Positions 22,796-29,924 of a DNA stretch of 29,924 nt are shown here, in pieces. The stretch is taken from positions 1 to 29,924 of the forward strand of contig CAZOKZ010000056.1 of assembly GCA_964580585.1 (NCBI GenBank), in the 5' to 3' direction. A program made the translations under genes and the position numbers. The stretch's first letter is position 1. Each line of letters begins with the position of its first letter. Below the pieces are notes generated by a model. That model was not told the origin of the DNA and did no database searches. It was given only the letters and a program-made list of their open reading frames with translations. Origin of the DNA: CAZOKZ01 sp964580585. GTDB taxonomy: Bacteria; Sumerlaeota; Sumerlaeia; SLMS01; JAHLLQ01.

Positions 22796-23095
22796 ATGAC
22801 CTCCGCCTCCGCCAGCGACCGCTTCCAACGCCTGCCCGCCATGAAGGGTGACTGGGTAACGCTCGTGGTGGAATTACCGCTCGACGCCGTCGCCCAGGTT
22901 TGTGTCAGTTTTGAGGGCTACGACAACGTCGCTATGGTGCGAACACCCGACGCCCAGGTGAATCAGGTTTTTGTGTACACTTGGGAAGGCTATTTGCCTA
23001 TCGTCCGACAGATTCTGACGGAACTGAGCATGGACGTTCCCGTGCGAGTGATCGATACGGTTCCGGGCATGAAAAAAATCGCTGGTAATTGGTGA
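22796..23095 (+). CDS. DUF4911-like small protein
   Basis: The 99-aa protein resembles the DUF4911 pattern as I recall it: a strand DWVTLVVELPLDAVAQVCVSFEGYDNVAMVRTPDAQVNQVFVYT, then a helix (YLPIVRQILTELSMDVPVRVID). No reaction is known for the family. ATG 22796 has no clear SD; an in-frame ATG at 22751 would overlap the previous gene and is the alternative. Its TGA shares one base with the ATG of the next gene (TGATG at 23093-23097), which implies coupled translation with the ligase-type protein. Confidence 0.6.
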   Translation: MTSASASDRFQRLPAMKGDWVTLVVELPLDAVAQVCVSFEGYDNVAMVRTPDAQVNQVFVYTWEGYLPIVRQILTELSMDVPVRVIDTVPGMKKIAGNW

Positions 23096-25809
23096 TGGAA
23101 ACCCCTTCCTCGAACTCTCCTTCCTTTGACACTTCGACTTTTCCGCCGTTTTCCACCCTGGCAGCGGCGGCACTTCTGGCGTTGCTTGCCGCGGCCCACG
23201 TGCTGGGATTGTCGGCAATGACCTACAGCCTGGACGAGGTCAAATATCTGACCATGTGGGTGGGCGGTTCGCTTTGTCTGGTCGTGTACGCGTTGCTGGT
23301 CATGATGGGACGCGCGACGCTGCCACCGAAATCGGTTACCATCGCTTATATCGGCTTCATCGGTATCATGGTATTGTCCAACATTGTATCGGCGCCGGAA
23401 TATGCCCGTTGGATTGGTTGGCAAAGCATTGGCACCCATCTGTCGCTGGCGGGATATTTTTTTCTGGGCTTTGCCTGTCTGAATACCGTGAGAATGGCAC
23501 GCTACGGCATGCGTTTGTGGATTTTGCTAGCGATTGCAACGTGCAGTTTCGGCATCTTCCATTACCTTGGCCGATTCGAGGACATGAGCGCTTCGATTCA
23601 ACGGCAATTGGCGCGGTCTGGCGAGGCACCGACAGGCTGGCAAAGTCTGGTGGCGACGTTCGCAGCCAGTCGCATGATGCTTTCGACCATTTTGAATACC
23701 CAGTTTTTCGGGAATTTCCTGGGCTTGATTCTGCCAATTTCCATGGCAGGCGCGGTGGTCAATTATGAGTTGATCAAGGACCGCGTACGCGCAGGAGAAC
23801 CCATGGGAAGCGCAGGATTCTGGCTGTTGGCCTCGATCATCGCCACACTCCTTCAACTCATTTGTATTCTTCTCACGTTCTCGAAAATTTGCGTCTTGTT
23901 AGCAGTGATCGGACCGCCTGTTTTTCTGCTCGCTGTGAATTTTCTGACAAAATACGATATATTGCGCATTCCCGCCTGGCCGGTTGCATTGGTTCTTGCT
24001 GCTGTATTGATTGTTAGCGTGCTGTACTTTACACGATCGGACAGAGAAACAAAGTTCAGCCCGCTGGAAACAAGCGTTTCCTCGCGTGCGATGATCTGGA
24101 GCGGTGCGTGGAACATGGCGAAATCCCATCCAGTGCTCGGTACAGGGCCCGGAAGCTTTCGTCTGGAATTCCCCAAGTATCGCTCGCCCGATTACCACAT
24201 GGCGGCGATCAGCAACCTGACAATTTCGGCTCACAACTGGGTCCTGGATGTGTTGAGCGAAACGGGTTTTCTTGGCCTGTTTGCGACATTTGCCTATATG
24301 GGAGCGATTGCCTTCCTAGGCTGGAAAGCAGTTCGCCAATGCGAATCGCAAATCATGCGAGTGATCGTTCTGGGGTTTATGACAGGCGTGTTCCTTTATC
24401 TGGTGGGAAATTGCGCCACCCCAATGATTCGCTGGCCCATCGGGGCTGTGACACTTCACCTGGCGCTTGGCATGACAATGGGCGTAATCGGGACGGCAAT
24501 GAAAGGCAATGTCTCGACAACCGTGCCCCCATTCTCCTGGTCGTCCAAAACGATTGCCGGCGCGGCAGGCGTGTTATTCGCCTGCGTCGTGTTGGTCCAC
24601 ATGACGGAAACCGCGCGGAACTACTTCCAAGCGGCCATCAAGCACAACAAAGGGTTGGCAGAATCGACGATTCAATCCGATTACCTGAATTCCTCCAACC
24701 CACGCGTTCTGGATTACCTGGAAACTCAATTTACACTTTCGGCTCAAGACTTTGAAGAAGCCGTATCCATTAATCCAACCTTTATTTCGTCTTATTATAA
24801 ACTCGCGCACTCATACAATCGATTGGGCGGAGTGGAACGTCTGCGGTTTTTCTCTAAATTATCCCAGGTCGAAAGAAATCCGCGGCTGATAGAAGAGAAC
24901 CGTGAAGAATTGCTGGCTCAGATTGAAAACAGTTTTGCCTATCAGGAAAAAGCCTTTCAGGCATACGCACGGCTGCAAGTTTATGCGCCCGATTATTCGG
25001 AAGTGCACTATAACCGCGCGGTGATCCACATGACGTTGGCAAAAGATCGCGTGGAAGTGGCACAGAAATTAGATTTGAAGGGTGATGAGTTGTCCAAGAC
25101 AGCGGAGGCTGCGCACGAACAATTTGCTCTGGCCGTCGAGTCGGCGGAGAAGGCCTGCAAACTGAGCAACAAGATCACGATCCACTATATGACCGGCAAT
25201 ATTTACCGCCGATATGCCTACATGTTTATGCCGGGCTCGAAGGAATACTTCCAACACTTGCACAACGCAGCCGTGGCGTATGAGCGGGCAAGTTTGTTTC
25301 CTATTTCTCAGGTGATTCAGGAAACGGGACAGGAAGAAGTCGAACGCGATCAGAAGAATGTATCCGCAGAACGAGCTGCGGATTTGTACTTCGAGTCCAA
25401 GGATTGGGAAAGTGCCGCGCGGGCCTATAGCCACCTGATCGACAAAGATCCCGGCAGGCTGGAGTGGTACGAGCAAACCATCACGGCGTACAACAATGCC
25501 GGGAAGGAAACCGCGGCCCGCAAAGTGCTCGACCAGGGCTTGGAAAAAAATCCCATTCGCCCCGGATTGCTGATACTGAACGCGCAAATGGCGGCCGAAC
25601 ACGTTGAATCGAACGAGGCATTGCAGAATGCGTGGACAGCAACGTTGACGATTCTGGAGTTGCAAAAACGTTTGCCGAAATTTTTGAATATCGATCAACA
25701 ACAAGCCTTAAACGACATCGTGACCAAGTTGAACTCGGCCACGAAGCAATACAGTTTCAAGACCGAGCCCAGCGGCCCGGGCGCGGTTCAGGAAACTTCC
25801 GGTACGTAA
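23095..25809 (+). CDS. O-antigen ligase/polymerase-like membrane protein with TPR tail
   Basis: The 904-aa protein has about 12-14 transmembrane helices in residues 20-505. A Wzy_C/WaaL-type block near 345-400 (VLGTGPGSFRLEFPKY, then SAHNWVLDVLSETGFLGL) has the conserved His of the periplasmic loop. Residues 540-880 are TPR-like helical repeats (EEAVSINPTFISSYYKLAHSYN; WESAARAYSHLIDKDPGRLEW; ARKVLDQGLEKNPIRPGLLIL), ending in a short Ser/Gly/Pro tail. Members ligate or polymerise lipid-linked sugars, or glycosylate pilins (PglL type), at the periplasmic face. The start is ATG 23095, overlapping the stop of the preceding gene by one base. The end overlaps the convergent kinase gene by 22 bases. 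Which of the three roles applies cannot be told; TPR fusions are frequent in this family. Confidence 0.85.
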   Translation: METPSSNSPSFDTSTFPPFSTLAAAALLALLAAAHVLGLSAMTYSLDEVKYLTMWVGGSLCLVVYALLVMMGRATLPPKSVTIAYIGFIGIMVLSNIVSAPEYARWIGWQSIGTHLSLAGYFFLGFACLNTVRMARYGMRLWILLAIATCSFGIFHYLGRFEDMSASIQRQLARSGEAPTGWQSLVATFAASRMMLSTILNTQFFGNFLGLILPISMAGAVVNYELIKDRVRAGEPMGSAGFWLLASIIATLLQLICILLTFSKICVLLAVIGPPVFLLAVNFLTKYDILRIPAWPVALVLAAVLIVSVLYFTRSDRETKFSPLETSVSSRAMIWSGAWNMAKSHPVLGTGPGSFRLEFPKYRSPDYHMAAISNLTISAHNWVLDVLSETGFLGLFATFAYMGAIAFLGWKAVRQCESQIMRVIVLGFMTGVFLYLVGNCATPMIRWPIGAVTLHLALGMTMGVIGTAMKGNVSTTVPPFSWSSKTIAGAAGVLFACVVLVHMTETARNYFQAAIKHNKGLAESTIQSDYLNSSNPRVLDYLETQFTLSAQDFEEAVSINPTFISSYYKLAHSYNRLGGVERLRFFSKLSQVERNPRLIEENREELLAQIENSFAYQEKAFQAYARLQVYAPDYSEVHYNRAVIHMTLAKDRVEVAQKLDLKGDELSKTAEAAHEQFALAVESAEKACKLSNKITIHYMTGNIYRRYAYMFMPGSKEYFQHLHNAAVAYERASLFPISQVIQETGQEEVERDQKNVSAERAADLYFESKDWESAARAYSHLIDKDPGRLEWYEQTITAYNNAGKETAARKVLDQGLEKNPIRPGLLILNAQMAAEHVESNEALQNAWTATLTILELQKRLPKFLNIDQQQALNDIVTKLNSATKQYSFKTEPSGPGAVQETSGT

Positions 25810-27410
25810 GGCAGTTCCATCGATATCATCAAGCCACCCAGGCTTGGGCAATGCCCGGCTGTAGCGAAGCCAGCGTTTTCTTCGCAAAATTTCCGAACCA
25901 TCGCCAGCCCCAGACCTGTGCCGCGCGATCCTTTGGTGGAATAGAAGGATTCGAAGATCGAGTTCAGATCGGATTCGGGAACGCCCGGACCTTCATCGCT
26001 CACGGAAAAGATCACTTTGCCTTCCTTCACCAATGCCCGCACCAAAATCCGGCCTCCGTCGGGCATGACTTCGATGGAATTATTGATCAAATTGACCAGG
26101 GCACGCTGCAAACGATCCGTGTCGATGTTGATGGGAGTATCGATCTTGCAATCGATCTCGATCGTAAAGCCTCGGTGATAAACCGAGTGCATGAAATCCG
26201 ACTTCAGGTCGTCGAGGAATTCGGCTGGATTGATCGTCGATAATTGAGGTGGGCGTTCCTTGGAGAAATCGAGCAGATCGAGGATCAACGTTTCGAGTCG
26301 TTTGACGGCGCGCTCGACCATCGATATCCCGCTATTGACCTGAGAGTTTTCCTGCTGCTTGGCGCCTTGTTTAAGCAGCATGATCGACCCCTTGAAGATG
26401 ACCAGAATATTTTTGATGCAGTGAGAAACGGTAGCTGTCGTCGCGCCAATGGTCGCCATCCGTTGGGAATCGAGGTTTTTCAGATGCAATCGATGGTTCG
26501 AGATGGAAAGCGCCAGCAGGCTGCCAAAGACCTCGGCAGCGGCAAGGTCCGTCGGCGTCAGCATCCGTCCACCCACCATGGAAGAAAAGTTCACCGCGCC
26601 CAAGAGTTGGTCGCGCGCGATCAAGGGTACGCAAAGCGCACTTTGAATCTGGCCTTTGCGATTGGCGTCCTTGCCTTCAAATTTATATTCGCCTTCGATT
26701 AATCGAGAACGGCGGTTTTTCAGCACCCAGGAGGTAATACTATGCGGGTGAGGGTTGATCACGGTGTCGATTTTCAAATCGGCGGGCATGCCTATCGCCG
26801 CTGCCAAACGAAGCACGTCTTTATCGAGCAACAGAATCGAGCAGCGTTCGACTTTGAGCTGTGAAACGAAAATACGCAGCAATTTGGTAAGCTGGGTACG
26901 CGGGTCTTCTGAAATCAGAAGTTCTTCACTGGCGCGAGTCAGACTGTTCAGCCAGTTTTTCGGATCGGGGAAATAGTCTTCGCGGTGAATGCCGTTGCCT
27001 TCGAGTTCCTGAACAACATTGGCAGCCGTGGAACTGGCCGCCAAGAACCCATCGGCCCCGGCGCGCAGCAGACGCAGTTGATGGTCCATCCGCAGTTCGG
27101 GCAAAATGACAACGAGCCGGTTTGGGCGAATGGCAACCTGAAGAAGTTGCGTCCAACGCAAGGTTTCGTCGAACCAGTTTTCCGTCTCAGGGGCGAGCGC
27201 AATGACTGCCCAAACCACTCCCGGCGAACGTCGGGTTTGCCATTCCGTGTCTTCTTTATCGGCTGACTGAAGACGTAACTCTGCGTGGCTTCGATCTTTC
27301 AAGAGTCCGAAAAATTCCTGCTGGAACGCGTCCGATCCCCCAACCAGCATCGGTTGGATGGTTGTCAAATCGATAGGAATTTCTGCGGAATCACTCATTC
27401 GAGAAGTCAT
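25788..27410 (-). CDS. GAF-domain histidine kinase with N-terminal pseudo-receiver
   Basis: The 540-aa cytoplasmic protein has three parts. Residues 10-125 look like a receiver fold (TIQPMLVGGSDAFQQEFF, RLLRAGADGFLAASS) but lack the expected conserved Lys and a clear Asp acceptor. Residues 150-300 are a GAF domain (LLRIFVSQLKVERCSILLLDKD; SALCVPLIARDQLLGAVNFSS). Residues 320-535 are a histidine kinase: H-box with His330 (ATVSHCIKN), N-box LINNSIEVMPDGG, G1 SDEGPGVP, F-box FESFYSTK and G2 GTGLGL. ATG 27410 has CAGGGG upstream and a 14-bp palindrome just beyond; ATG 27398 is the alternative. No response regulator is adjacent. The gene overlaps the ligase-type gene by 22 bases tail to tail. Confidence 0.9.
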   Translation of the reverse strand: MTSRMSDSAEIPIDLTTIQPMLVGGSDAFQQEFFGLLKDRSHAELRLQSADKEDTEWQTRRSPGVVWAVIALAPETENWFDETLRWTQLLQVAIRPNRLVVILPELRMDHQLRLLRAGADGFLAASSTAANVVQELEGNGIHREDYFPDPKNWLNSLTRASEELLISEDPRTQLTKLLRIFVSQLKVERCSILLLDKDVLRLAAAIGMPADLKIDTVINPHPHSITSWVLKNRRSRLIEGEYKFEGKDANRKGQIQSALCVPLIARDQLLGAVNFSSMVGGRMLTPTDLAAAEVFGSLLALSISNHRLHLKNLDSQRMATIGATTATVSHCIKNILVIFKGSIMLLKQGAKQQENSQVNSGISMVERAVKRLETLILDLLDFSKERPPQLSTINPAEFLDDLKSDFMHSVYHRGFTIEIDCKIDTPINIDTDRLQRALVNLINNSIEVMPDGGRILVRALVKEGKVIFSVSDEGPGVPESDLNSIFESFYSTKGSRGTGLGLAMVRKFCEENAGFATAGHCPSLGGLMISMELPYVPEVS

Positions 27411-27421
27411 TCTATAGCCCC

Positions 27422-27435
27422 TGAATACGTATTCA
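27422..27435. promoter_or_regulatory. 14-bp perfect palindrome upstream of the kinase gene
   Basis: TGAATACGTATTCA is a perfect palindrome 11 bases before the kinase start codon, in the leader or promoter. It could be an operator for a dimeric repressor. There is a single copy and no known consensus, so this is a suggestion only. Confidence 0.3.
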
Positions 27436-27529
27436 CCACCATTTAGTAGAAACTTATTACACGTATGAGGTTGAAAGCGCAAGCCTTACTGCAAGAATTT
27501 CAAAGTGGAGCCTCGCGGGTGGTTTGACG

Positions 27530-28102
27530 TCACGCGCTCTCCACATCCAGCGAGTTAAGTTGACGTTCCAGATGTTTCTCGCAGGTTGGACAAATCCCGT
27601 GAGTGAGTTTAGGCAGTTTTTTACGCAAAAAGAGCCGTAAGACCTGGACTCCGCGTTCCGTTTCCATCCATTGATTGGGCAACGCTTCGATTTGTTTGCA
27701 CCACCCGCAGATGGATAGGAAATCGTTGTCGCGAGGGGCGTCGGGATCCAGCAACCGGATGGTATCGCGCTGCTCTCGACGCAGAAGGAACGACTGACAC
27801 TTCACTCCTGCTTCGATGTCGGGCGTAATTTTCAGCTCCATGAATCGCCGCACATTTGGCCCATCGCAACGATACGGGATCCGAACCTCTTTAGTTTTTT
27901 TTCGGACGATTTCAAAAATGGCCTGGTATATTTGCCATGTCGTTTCGCATGAAATCCACTGGCGTAACGGAGTACCAAGAACGTTGCTCGTCATCAAGTG
28001 CGGCGAACTATTTTCGCGGGCAAAAGCATCCCATGCACCACCGATTTCGATAAATCGATCCTCGGCATCGAGGCGATACACACAACTGGAACTCAAGCTC
28101 AC
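27530..28102 (-). CDS. PAS-like protein with C-terminal Cys/His cluster
   Basis: The 190-aa protein opens with a PAS-like segment (VYRLDAEDRFIEIGGAWDAFARENSS) and a beta-rich middle (VRIPYRCDGPNVRRFMELKITP). It ends with C132-GW-C135-K and H168-GI-C171-PT-C174, the CxWCK ... HGICPxC pattern often seen at the ends of sensory proteins and predicted to bind zinc or another metal. There is no kinase or output domain, so it is either a stand-alone sensor or a partner of the kinase 120 bases downstream on the same strand. The start is GTG 28102, with AGAGAAAG about ten bases upstream. Zinc binding is inference from the spacing. Confidence 0.75.
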   Translation of the reverse strand: MSLSSSCVYRLDAEDRFIEIGGAWDAFARENSSPHLMTSNVLGTPLRQWISCETTWQIYQAIFEIVRKKTKEVRIPYRCDGPNVRRFMELKITPDIEAGVKCQSFLLRREQRDTIRLLDPDAPRDNDFLSICGWCKQIEALPNQWMETERGVQVLRLFLRKKLPKLTHGICPTCEKHLERQLNSLDVESA

Positions 28103-28211
28103 AGGTAGTCTTTCTCTTGATTAGTCGAATCCAATCGTTCCAAGGACCATTTAAACTTACTACAAGAGGATCGTCGAAGAATCAAGGATTTCTCCGCAGA
28201 AAAGTTAGCCT

Positions 28212-29552
28212 CTATGCTGTTTGTTTTTCCTGCATCGCCACATGTTGGTCTTCCCGAACAAACAAGAGCAATATTCCGCCTACCAGAAAGAGAACGACCA
28301 ACGAGCCAATCGCAAGGCGGATGCTGTCGCTGATCAAGCCAACAATACCCATCAAGGTTAGGCCGAAAACCGAGGTGAATTTACCCATCATGTTGTAAAA
28401 TCCGTAGAATTCACCGGCTTTGTCTTTTGGAATCAACCGGGCGTAGAAGGAGCGGCTGAGCGATTGGACGCCTCCCTGCACAAGTCCGATAGCCACCGCC
28501 AAGTAGTAAAATTCAACTTCTTCGTTTAGCTCAATCGCTGCATACAGGGTGATCGCGGCATACGCCACAATGGCAATCAGGATACCGCGCTTAGGGCCAA
28601 TCCATTCGCCGATCTTGCCAAACAGCACCGCAGCCGGGAATCCCACAAATTGGGTCAACAAGAGCGCTTTGACCGGAACGCTGGAATCGAACCCAAGGTC
28701 GTTACCGTATTTTACCGCTACGCGAATGATGGTGTTCACCCCGTCGATATAAATCATGTAGGCAACGATAAACAGCAAGACGACGCGCAGTTGTCGAATA
28801 CGATGAAAGGTCTCAATAACCTGTCGCACACCGGCGCGCGCGGCGTCGCCGAGCGATCCAGAAACTTCCTGACGCGATTCGCGCACGAACATTAACAAGG
28901 GTACGGTGAACAGCCCCCACCAAAGCGCGACGCTGACAAACGACGCTTTGACGCCTTCGGTGCCATCGGCGAAACCGAACATCTCTGGCTTCTGAAACAT
29001 CAGAAGGTTCAGGCAAAATAATAATCCACCGCCTAAATACCCCATCGAATACCCGAGTCCGGATACAAAATCGACTTTCTCTTCGCGGGCGACATTCACG
29101 AGGAGCGAATCGTAAAAGATATTCGCTCCGGCAAATCCCAGCGATCCAAATCCAAATGCGACGAGCGCCCACAACCAGGCACTCGGGCCAACTACGGCAA
29201 GCAGCGCGGTCGCCAGCATTCCGAGAAAAGCGAAAAACAGCAGAAATCGTTTGCGCGAACCACCCTTGTCGGCGATCGACCCGAGAATCGGCGCGAGCAA
29301 GGCTACCACGACACTGGCAATCATGCCCGCCGTATTGAGCTCAAACGTGCTTTGAGTGGCTGGAACGCCCTGACGCCAGTACACCGCGTAAAACGTCGGC
29401 ACAAATCCAGCCATCACCGTCGTTGCGAATGCGGAATTCGCCCAATCGTACATCGACCAGGATATAATCTGCTTCCAATCGTTGCGAGGGGCGGCGGTTT
29501 CCATGAAAGGAGGGGGGGGCTCCAAGGGTGTTATTACTTCTTTTGAAAACAT
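28212..29552 (-). CDS. UMF1-type MFS transporter
   Basis: The 446-aa protein has about 12 transmembrane helices and the opening WSMYDWANSAFATTVMAGFVPTFYAVYW, diagnostic of the UMF1 (Atg22-like) branch of the major facilitator superfamily. The loop GSIADKGGSRKR after TM2 and the later GLVQGGVQSLSRSFYARLIPKDKAGEFYGFYN are also typical. Eukaryotic Atg22 exports amino acids from vacuoles; bacterial substrates are unknown. The start is uncertain: ATG 29552 (MFSKEVITPLEPPPPF) or ATG 29504 (METAAPRND); neither has an SD. A run of eight C on the coding strand (29512-29519) encodes the PPPP between the two. Upstream frame to 29816 is unlikely coding. It is divergent from the lipoprotein gene. Confidence 0.85.
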   Translation of the reverse strand: MFSKEVITPLEPPPPFMETAAPRNDWKQIISWSMYDWANSAFATTVMAGFVPTFYAVYWRQGVPATQSTFELNTAGMIASVVVALLAPILGSIADKGGSRKRFLLFFAFLGMLATALLAVVGPSAWLWALVAFGFGSLGFAGANIFYDSLLVNVAREEKVDFVSGLGYSMGYLGGGLLFCLNLLMFQKPEMFGFADGTEGVKASFVSVALWWGLFTVPLLMFVRESRQEVSGSLGDAARAGVRQVIETFHRIRQLRVVLLFIVAYMIYIDGVNTIIRVAVKYGNDLGFDSSVPVKALLLTQFVGFPAAVLFGKIGEWIGPKRGILIAIVAYAAITLYAAIELNEEVEFYYLAVAIGLVQGGVQSLSRSFYARLIPKDKAGEFYGFYNMMGKFTSVFGLTLMGIVGLISDSIRLAIGSLVVLFLVGGILLLFVREDQHVAMQEKQTA

Positions 29553-29742
29553 TTGTTTACATTTATTCGATTGAAAGCAAGGGAAAAAGCACAAACGTAC
29601 TGCGTGCCGGGAACGCGCCGAGAATTCGATTTTCTCCACAACCTTTACTTGACGGTGTTGAGAGGCGAACCGCAGGCCTGAACTTCGATGCTGATACCAG
29701 CAGATGTTCCCCGAACTTTTTGAAAGAAGAGGCTTATTCCCG

Positions 29743-29924
29743 ATGAAAATCCGCCAGATTGCTTCCGCGATTGCCGTGTGCGCCACCGTTCTGATGACAA
29801 GCGGTTGCGGCACCATTTATTCGACCCAATCTTATGGTACATTCGGCACCCAGCGTGTCTCGCAGGGCGCGACCAAAACCGACGTTTTCGCCAATTTGGG
29901 CCAGCCCAACGCGATTTACCGCAC
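29743..29924 (+). CDS. lipoprotein, 5' part only (window end)
   Basis: The visible 60 codons encode MKIRQIASAIAVCATVLMTSGC, a signal sequence with lipobox TSGC (Cys22), then GTIYSTQSYGTFGTQ and GATKTDVFANLGQPNAIYR. G-x-x-K-x-DV-x-x-x-LG-x-P is the pattern of the SmpA/OmlA (BamE-like) fold, seen also in unrelated small lipoproteins. AGAGG about ten bases before ATG 29743 serves as SD. The frame is open to the window edge, so the length is unknown. BamE itself is not claimed. Confidence 0.75.
   Translation, partial: MKIRQIASAIAVCATVLMTSGCGTIYSTQSYGTFGTQRVSQGATKTDVFANLGQPNAIYR

Noticed and set aside
29504..29520. GGAGG in the plus-strand sequence near 29508 as an SD
   Set aside because: It lies on the non-coding strand of the transporter gene and no supported plus-strand start follows it.
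1..29924. tRNA, rRNA, insertion sequence, prophage or defence genes
   Set aside because: Looked for in the gaps between genes and in all proteins; no cloverleaf-like segment, transposase, integrase, nuclease or toxin-antitoxin pair was recognised.

Overview
The window is about 29.9 kb of a bacterial chromosome-like contig, broken by a 100-base run of N at 2064-2163. Three predicted lipoproteins, several cleavable signal peptides, a type IV pilus retraction-type ATPase and an O-antigen-ligase-type membrane protein point to a diderm bacterium. Shine-Dalgarno sites are conventional; one is a 12-base match to the anti-SD tail of 16S rRNA. An AraC/XylR-type regulator beside a glycosidase, an ArsR-SRPBCC operon, many PAS/GAF/SpoIIE/TPR proteins and period-7/period-8 intergenic repeats would fit an environmental lineage near the PVC group or a poorly cultured phylum. 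That placement is inference; there is no rRNA or tRNA gene and no taxonomic marker that settles it.

Layout. 1-2063: an atypical SDR-like NAD(P)-binding protein and a secreted Ntn-type amide hydrolase. 2164-5232: an exported GH13 alpha-amylase of the archaeal-like (GH13_7) type on the minus strand, divergent from a XylR-like regulator, with paired sequence elements upstream of the amylase promoter. 5267-7468: an ArsR repressor gene and three SRPBCC (AHSA1/START-like) genes behind a 22-bp palindrome, then what looks like the tail of a decayed fourth SRPBCC gene. 7658-9325: a PilT-like ATPase with a long acidic and proline-rich C-terminal tail. 9387-10682: an Nramp-superfamily transporter lacking the canonical metal-binding motifs. 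10900-14739: a GT4 glycosyltransferase, TrkH and ProC; trkH is bracketed by two different inverted arrays of degenerate short tandem repeats.

14725-17161: a secreted TPR protein, a LysM lipoprotein and a 61-aa protein with an exceptional ribosome binding site. 17286-18953: a GNAT acetyltransferase and a PAS-SpoIIE phosphatase. 18973-20685: two minus-strand proteins of unknown function (one secreted, one membrane anchored). 20926-25809: a forward run of a CsgG/LpoB-like lipoprotein, a secreted repeat protein, a DUF4911-like protein and a 904-aa O-antigen-ligase/TPR protein. 25788-29552: minus strand, a GAF histidine kinase with a pseudo-receiver, a PAS-like protein with a C-terminal Cys/His cluster, and a UMF1-type MFS transporter. 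29743-end: a truncated lipoprotein.

The clearest functional units are the amylase/regulator pair, the autoregulated ArsR-SRPBCC operon, and the envelope cluster ending in the ligase. The items most worth follow-up are the repeat arrays around trkH, the non-canonical Nramp protein, the PilT tail and the small protein at 16976. I did not see a CRISPR array, integrase, transposase, restriction or toxin-antitoxin system.
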